From contig CALCMV010000435.1 of NCBI GenBank assembly GCA_937967535.1, positions 1-15,153 of the forward strand: a DNA stretch of 15,153 bases. The letters run 5' to 3'. A model generated the notes under the pieces. The model searched no databases. It was not told where the DNA came from and saw only the letters and a program-made list of their open reading frames with translations. Below, piece after piece: positions 13,403 to 15,153 of the stretch. The translations under genes and the position numbers were made by a program. Each line of letters starts with the position of its first letter. Positions within the stretch are counted from its first letter, which is position 1. Source of the stretch: an uncultured Saprospiraceae bacterium (GTDB lineage Bacteria; Bacteroidota; Bacteroidia; Chitinophagales; Saprospiraceae).

Positions 13403-14224
13403 ATGATATTTAGAGGACGAACTAACGAATACCTTCAATTAGCAAATATTGAATGTGATAAAGATTTTCAACAAAAAGAACCATTAGAAAGCTCCCTGAC
13501 CTTTGTATGGTTTGAAAAAGAGGGACAAAGCATCACGATAGATAATGTTGAATATCAATCGTCGGCGAATGAGATTTTTTGTCTGACCGAATTTCACAAA
13601 GTAAATGTTTCTGGCATATGTAATGCAAAATTATTGCGTTTCAACCGCATTTTTTACTGCGTGATAGACCATGACAGTGAGGTGGGTTGTACGGGGATTT
13701 TATTTTTTGGTGCCTCTACATTGCCCAAATTTGTGATACCCGACGAGGAGTTGGAAAAATTTCAGACGATATGGAAGATGTTTGAGTTGGAAATTCAATC
13801 GCATGACGACCTGCAATTGGAAATGTTGCAATCTATGTTGAAGCGATTCATTATTTTATGCACCCGCATTTACAAAAATCAACATAATTATACTACTTTA
13901 GATAATGGAAAAGTAGATATAATCAGACAATATAATTTTTTGGTGGAGAAAAATTTTAAAACCACACATACGGTGGCAGAGTATGCCGCAATGCTCAATA
14001 AATCACCCAAAACTTTATCTAATCTCTTTTCAAAATTAGCCGATAAAACACCACTACAATATATACAAGACCGCCGATTGCTCGAAGCCAAACGACTTCT
14101 GAACTTCTCGGATATGCACATCAAAGAAATTGCTTATGAAATCGGCTTTGAAGATTCGCAGACTTTCGGGCGGTTTTTCAAAAAAATGGAAGGTGTTTCA
14201 CCCACGGAATTTAAGAATGAATAG
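13403..14224 (+). CDS. AraC-family transcriptional regulator
   Basis: This 273-residue DNA-binding protein has the two helix-turn-helix motifs of the AraC/XylS domain at the C-terminus. The first is TVAEYAAMLNKSPKTLSNLF at about 190-209; the second is HIKEIAYEIGFEDSQTFGRFF at about 239-259, followed by the hallmark KMEGVSPTEF. The N-terminal 170 residues look like a cupin-type sensing domain with short beta strands, but no ligand can be read. The ATG at 13403 gives a full-length family member. No -7 box is obvious in the 64 nt before it, which are mostly the right end of element A, so the promoter may lie within or beyond the element. The stop is embedded in a GAATGAATAGATGAAT word repeat. 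Target genes are unknown. Confidence 0.9.
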   Translation: MIFRGRTNEYLQLANIECDKDFQQKEPLESSLTFVWFEKEGQSITIDNVEYQSSANEIFCLTEFHKVNVSGICNAKLLRFNRIFYCVIDHDSEVGCTGILFFGASTLPKFVIPDEELEKFQTIWKMFELEIQSHDDLQLEMLQSMLKRFIILCTRIYKNQHNYTTLDNGKVDIIRQYNFLVEKNFKTTHTVAEYAAMLNKSPKTLSNLFSKLADKTPLQYIQDRRLLEAKRLLNFSDMHIKEIAYEIGFEDSQTFGRFFKKMEGVSPTEFKNE

Positions 14225-14270
14225 ATGAATAATGAAATGAGTAAATGTTTTCTATTATTTCATTCCCATT
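14214..14270. repeat. AATGAAT/GATGAAT word repeat across the AraC-family stop
   Basis: Words of GAATGAAT, GATGAATAATG and GAGTAAATG type begin in the last codons of the regulator and continue past its TAG. AATGAAAT and ATTTCATT form an 8-bp inverted pair across about 25 nt. The sequence resembles the tract after trpB. Confidence 0.5.
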
Positions 14271-14431
14271 TAGTAACGACGAAATAATAAGTTGGACATC
14301 TGACGGCTTCTTTTGCGTTTAGTTTTTTCTTTGAAAGAGGGCGTTTATCGGGATAAATAACTGATTTCAAAGGGAAAAATAAACGTAAAAGAAGCCGTCA
14401 AGATGTTCAAGTTATTATTTTGTCGTTACTA
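14271..14431. repeat. Long hairpin element D (MITE-like)
   Basis: Arms of about 66 nt (14271-14336 and 14365-14431) are inverted repeats with about seven substitutions and one single-base gap. They begin TAGTAACGAC and end GTCGTTACTA, and include TGACGGCTTCTTTT. The 28-nt centre holds another small palindrome, TTATC-GG-GATAA. There is no coding capacity. TA at both outer edges could be a target duplication of an IS630/Tc1-type MITE (inference). Word repeats, D and B together fill most of the 472-bp gap 14225-14696. Confidence 0.82.
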
Positions 14432-14436
14432 TTACT

Positions 14437-14634
14437 CTGGACTTTGGACATTGGGGAATTAGGAAATTAGGAAATTTGGTATTAGGTAAATTGTTTTTTT
14501 ATCAAATAATTATAAAATTTAATTAATTGAATATTTTTTACCCTAATAAAAATAAAATAACTGATAATCAATTACTTACGATTTAAAATCGAATTTCCCA
14601 GTTACCGAATTTCCAAAATGTCCAAAGTCCAGTT
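14437..14634. repeat. Repeat element B (ACTGGACTTTGGA family)
   Basis: Perfect 16-bp ends CTGGACTTTGGACATT (14437-14452) and its complement (14617-14632) bound the element. The left end runs on in GGAATTAGGAAATTAGG words. The 44-bp AT-rich family core is at 14496-14539 in inverted orientation to A and C. The segment 14496-14634 is the reverse complement of 15015-15153 at 134 of 139 positions by hand alignment. Confidence 0.9.
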
Positions 14635-14696
14635 GGATTTTTTTTACTGATTTTTTCCAAAAAATTATGTATTTTTGAAAAAATATAAATAACCAA

Positions 14697-15047
14697 ATGC
14701 AAGATTTACCCATTGACCACGATACGCAATGGAAGATATTGATAGAAAAATTGCCAAAAAGTTTTACGAAATTTTTCTTGCCACATATTTTTCCCTTGGT
14801 AGATTGGACTAAGCCTGTAGAGTCTATGGAGCAAGAACTCCACAAGATAGTTGCCGACAAATCTAAAGGTGATAAGGTCATCAATGACAAATTGATGAAA
14901 TTTCATCTAAAAAATGGTGGCGAACGGTGGATTTTGGTGCATGTAGAATTGGAGTCCGGTGCTAAAGTGAATGTGCCGGAACGGATGTTTGTGTATTTTT
15001 ATCGGATTTTTGATAACTGGACTTTGGACATTTTGGAAATTAGGTAA
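14697..15047 (+). pseudogene. Truncated Rpn/PD-(D/E)XK transposase-like nuclease, 3-prime end replaced by a repeat
   Basis: The 116-codon frame resembles the N-terminal third of Rpn-type recombination-promoting nucleases and related putative transposases. The opening DTQWKILIEKLPKSFTKFFLP, then DKLMKFHLKNGGERWILVHVELE (Asp64, Glu84, Glu86 as candidate catalytic residues) and PERMFVYFYRIFD follow the family order. Full-length members have roughly 250-300 residues. Native similarity ends at Asp106 (15012-15014). The next base begins element C, which encodes the last ten residues NWTLDILEIR and the TAA. The gene is therefore interrupted, and the missing part may lie beyond the window. A TATTTTTG box at 14670-14677 fits TAnnTTTG. 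A short functional product cannot be excluded. Confidence 0.65.
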
Positions 15048-15153
15048 CTGGGAAATTCGGGTTTAAATCATAAGTAATTGATTATCAGTTATTTTATTTT
15101 TATTAAGGTAAAAAATATTCAATTAATTAAATTTTATAATTATTTGATAAAAA
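15015..15153. repeat. Repeat element C (ACTGGACTTTGGA family), cut by window edge
   Basis: The element starts AACTGGACTTTGGACATTTT at 15015 and reaches the end of the window in the shared 44-bp core (15110-15153). It shares GGTAACTGGGAAATT with the left end of A and is a 139-bp inverted copy of part of B. Its right end is not visible. Confidence 0.88.

Noticed and set aside
14576..14890. Minus-strand frame of 104 codons
   Set aside because: It overlaps element B and the antisense of the Rpn-like gene and shows no family features.
13114..15153. A complete transposon or composite element
   Set aside because: No transposase or recombinase is visible; only non-coding repeats with terminal inverted ends can be supported.

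Overview
The window looks like a chromosomal segment of a Bacteroidota bacterium, probably a Saprospiria/Chitinophagia/Cytophagia-type lineage (inference). The evidence is a TonB-dependent receptor with an N-terminal carboxypeptidase-regulatory-like domain, the absence of Shine-Dalgarno sequences before starts, several upstream motifs fitting the Bacteroidota -7 box TAnnTTTG, and moderately AT-rich coding DNA with very AT-rich spacers. No rRNA, tRNA, CRISPR array, transposase or phage gene was seen.

Layout. At the left edge are the last codons of an unknown gene (2-118), facing a minus-strand THUMP-domain rRNA methyltransferase (134-1282). From a divergent spacer a co-directional block runs rightward: a PaaE-like flavin/2Fe-2S reductase (1444-2559), a membrane-anchored conserved hypothetical (2662-3426), trpF (3547-4275) and trpB (4426-5592). 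A sarcosine/N-methyltryptophan oxidase-like flavoenzyme follows (5895-7157), then a 967-residue TonB-dependent receptor (7629-10532). A clean bidirectional terminator (10863-10897) separates the receptor from a convergent SAM methyltransferase (10945-11769, minus). The right third holds an aspartoacylase/succinylglutamate desuccinylase-family peptidase (12125-13063), an AraC-family regulator (13403-14224) and a truncated Rpn/PD-(D/E)XK nuclease-like gene (14697-15047).

The unusual content lies between the genes. In five consecutive plus-strand spacers the DNA is an inverted repeat built of short low-complexity words. The left arm starts at or near the upstream stop codon and is C-poor. The right arm is G-poor and ends a few to a few tens of bases before the next start codon. 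The words differ between the leftward spacers, while in the right third they form a recognisable family ending in ACTGGACTTTGGA (elements A, B and C). B and C form a 139-bp inverted repeat (134/139 identical by my hand alignment) around the Rpn-like gene, whose last ten codons and stop come from C. Several other genes also take their stop codon or last residues from such repeats.

Two other insertions stand out. A palindromic G/C-rich element of about 106 bp sits in frame inside trpF, directly after the probable catalytic Asp126, and adds roughly 37 residues to the enzyme. A 160-bp near-perfect hairpin element (14271-14431) lies downstream of the AraC gene, and most mismatches between its arms are G-U compatible on the plus strand.

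Functionally the genes are mostly housekeeping or metabolic (tryptophan biosynthesis, redox, rRNA modification, envelope transport) and do not form an obvious single pathway. trpA and the other trp genes are not next to trpF-trpB. I see no multi-gene defence or secretion system; the candidate novelty is the spacer-repeat architecture.
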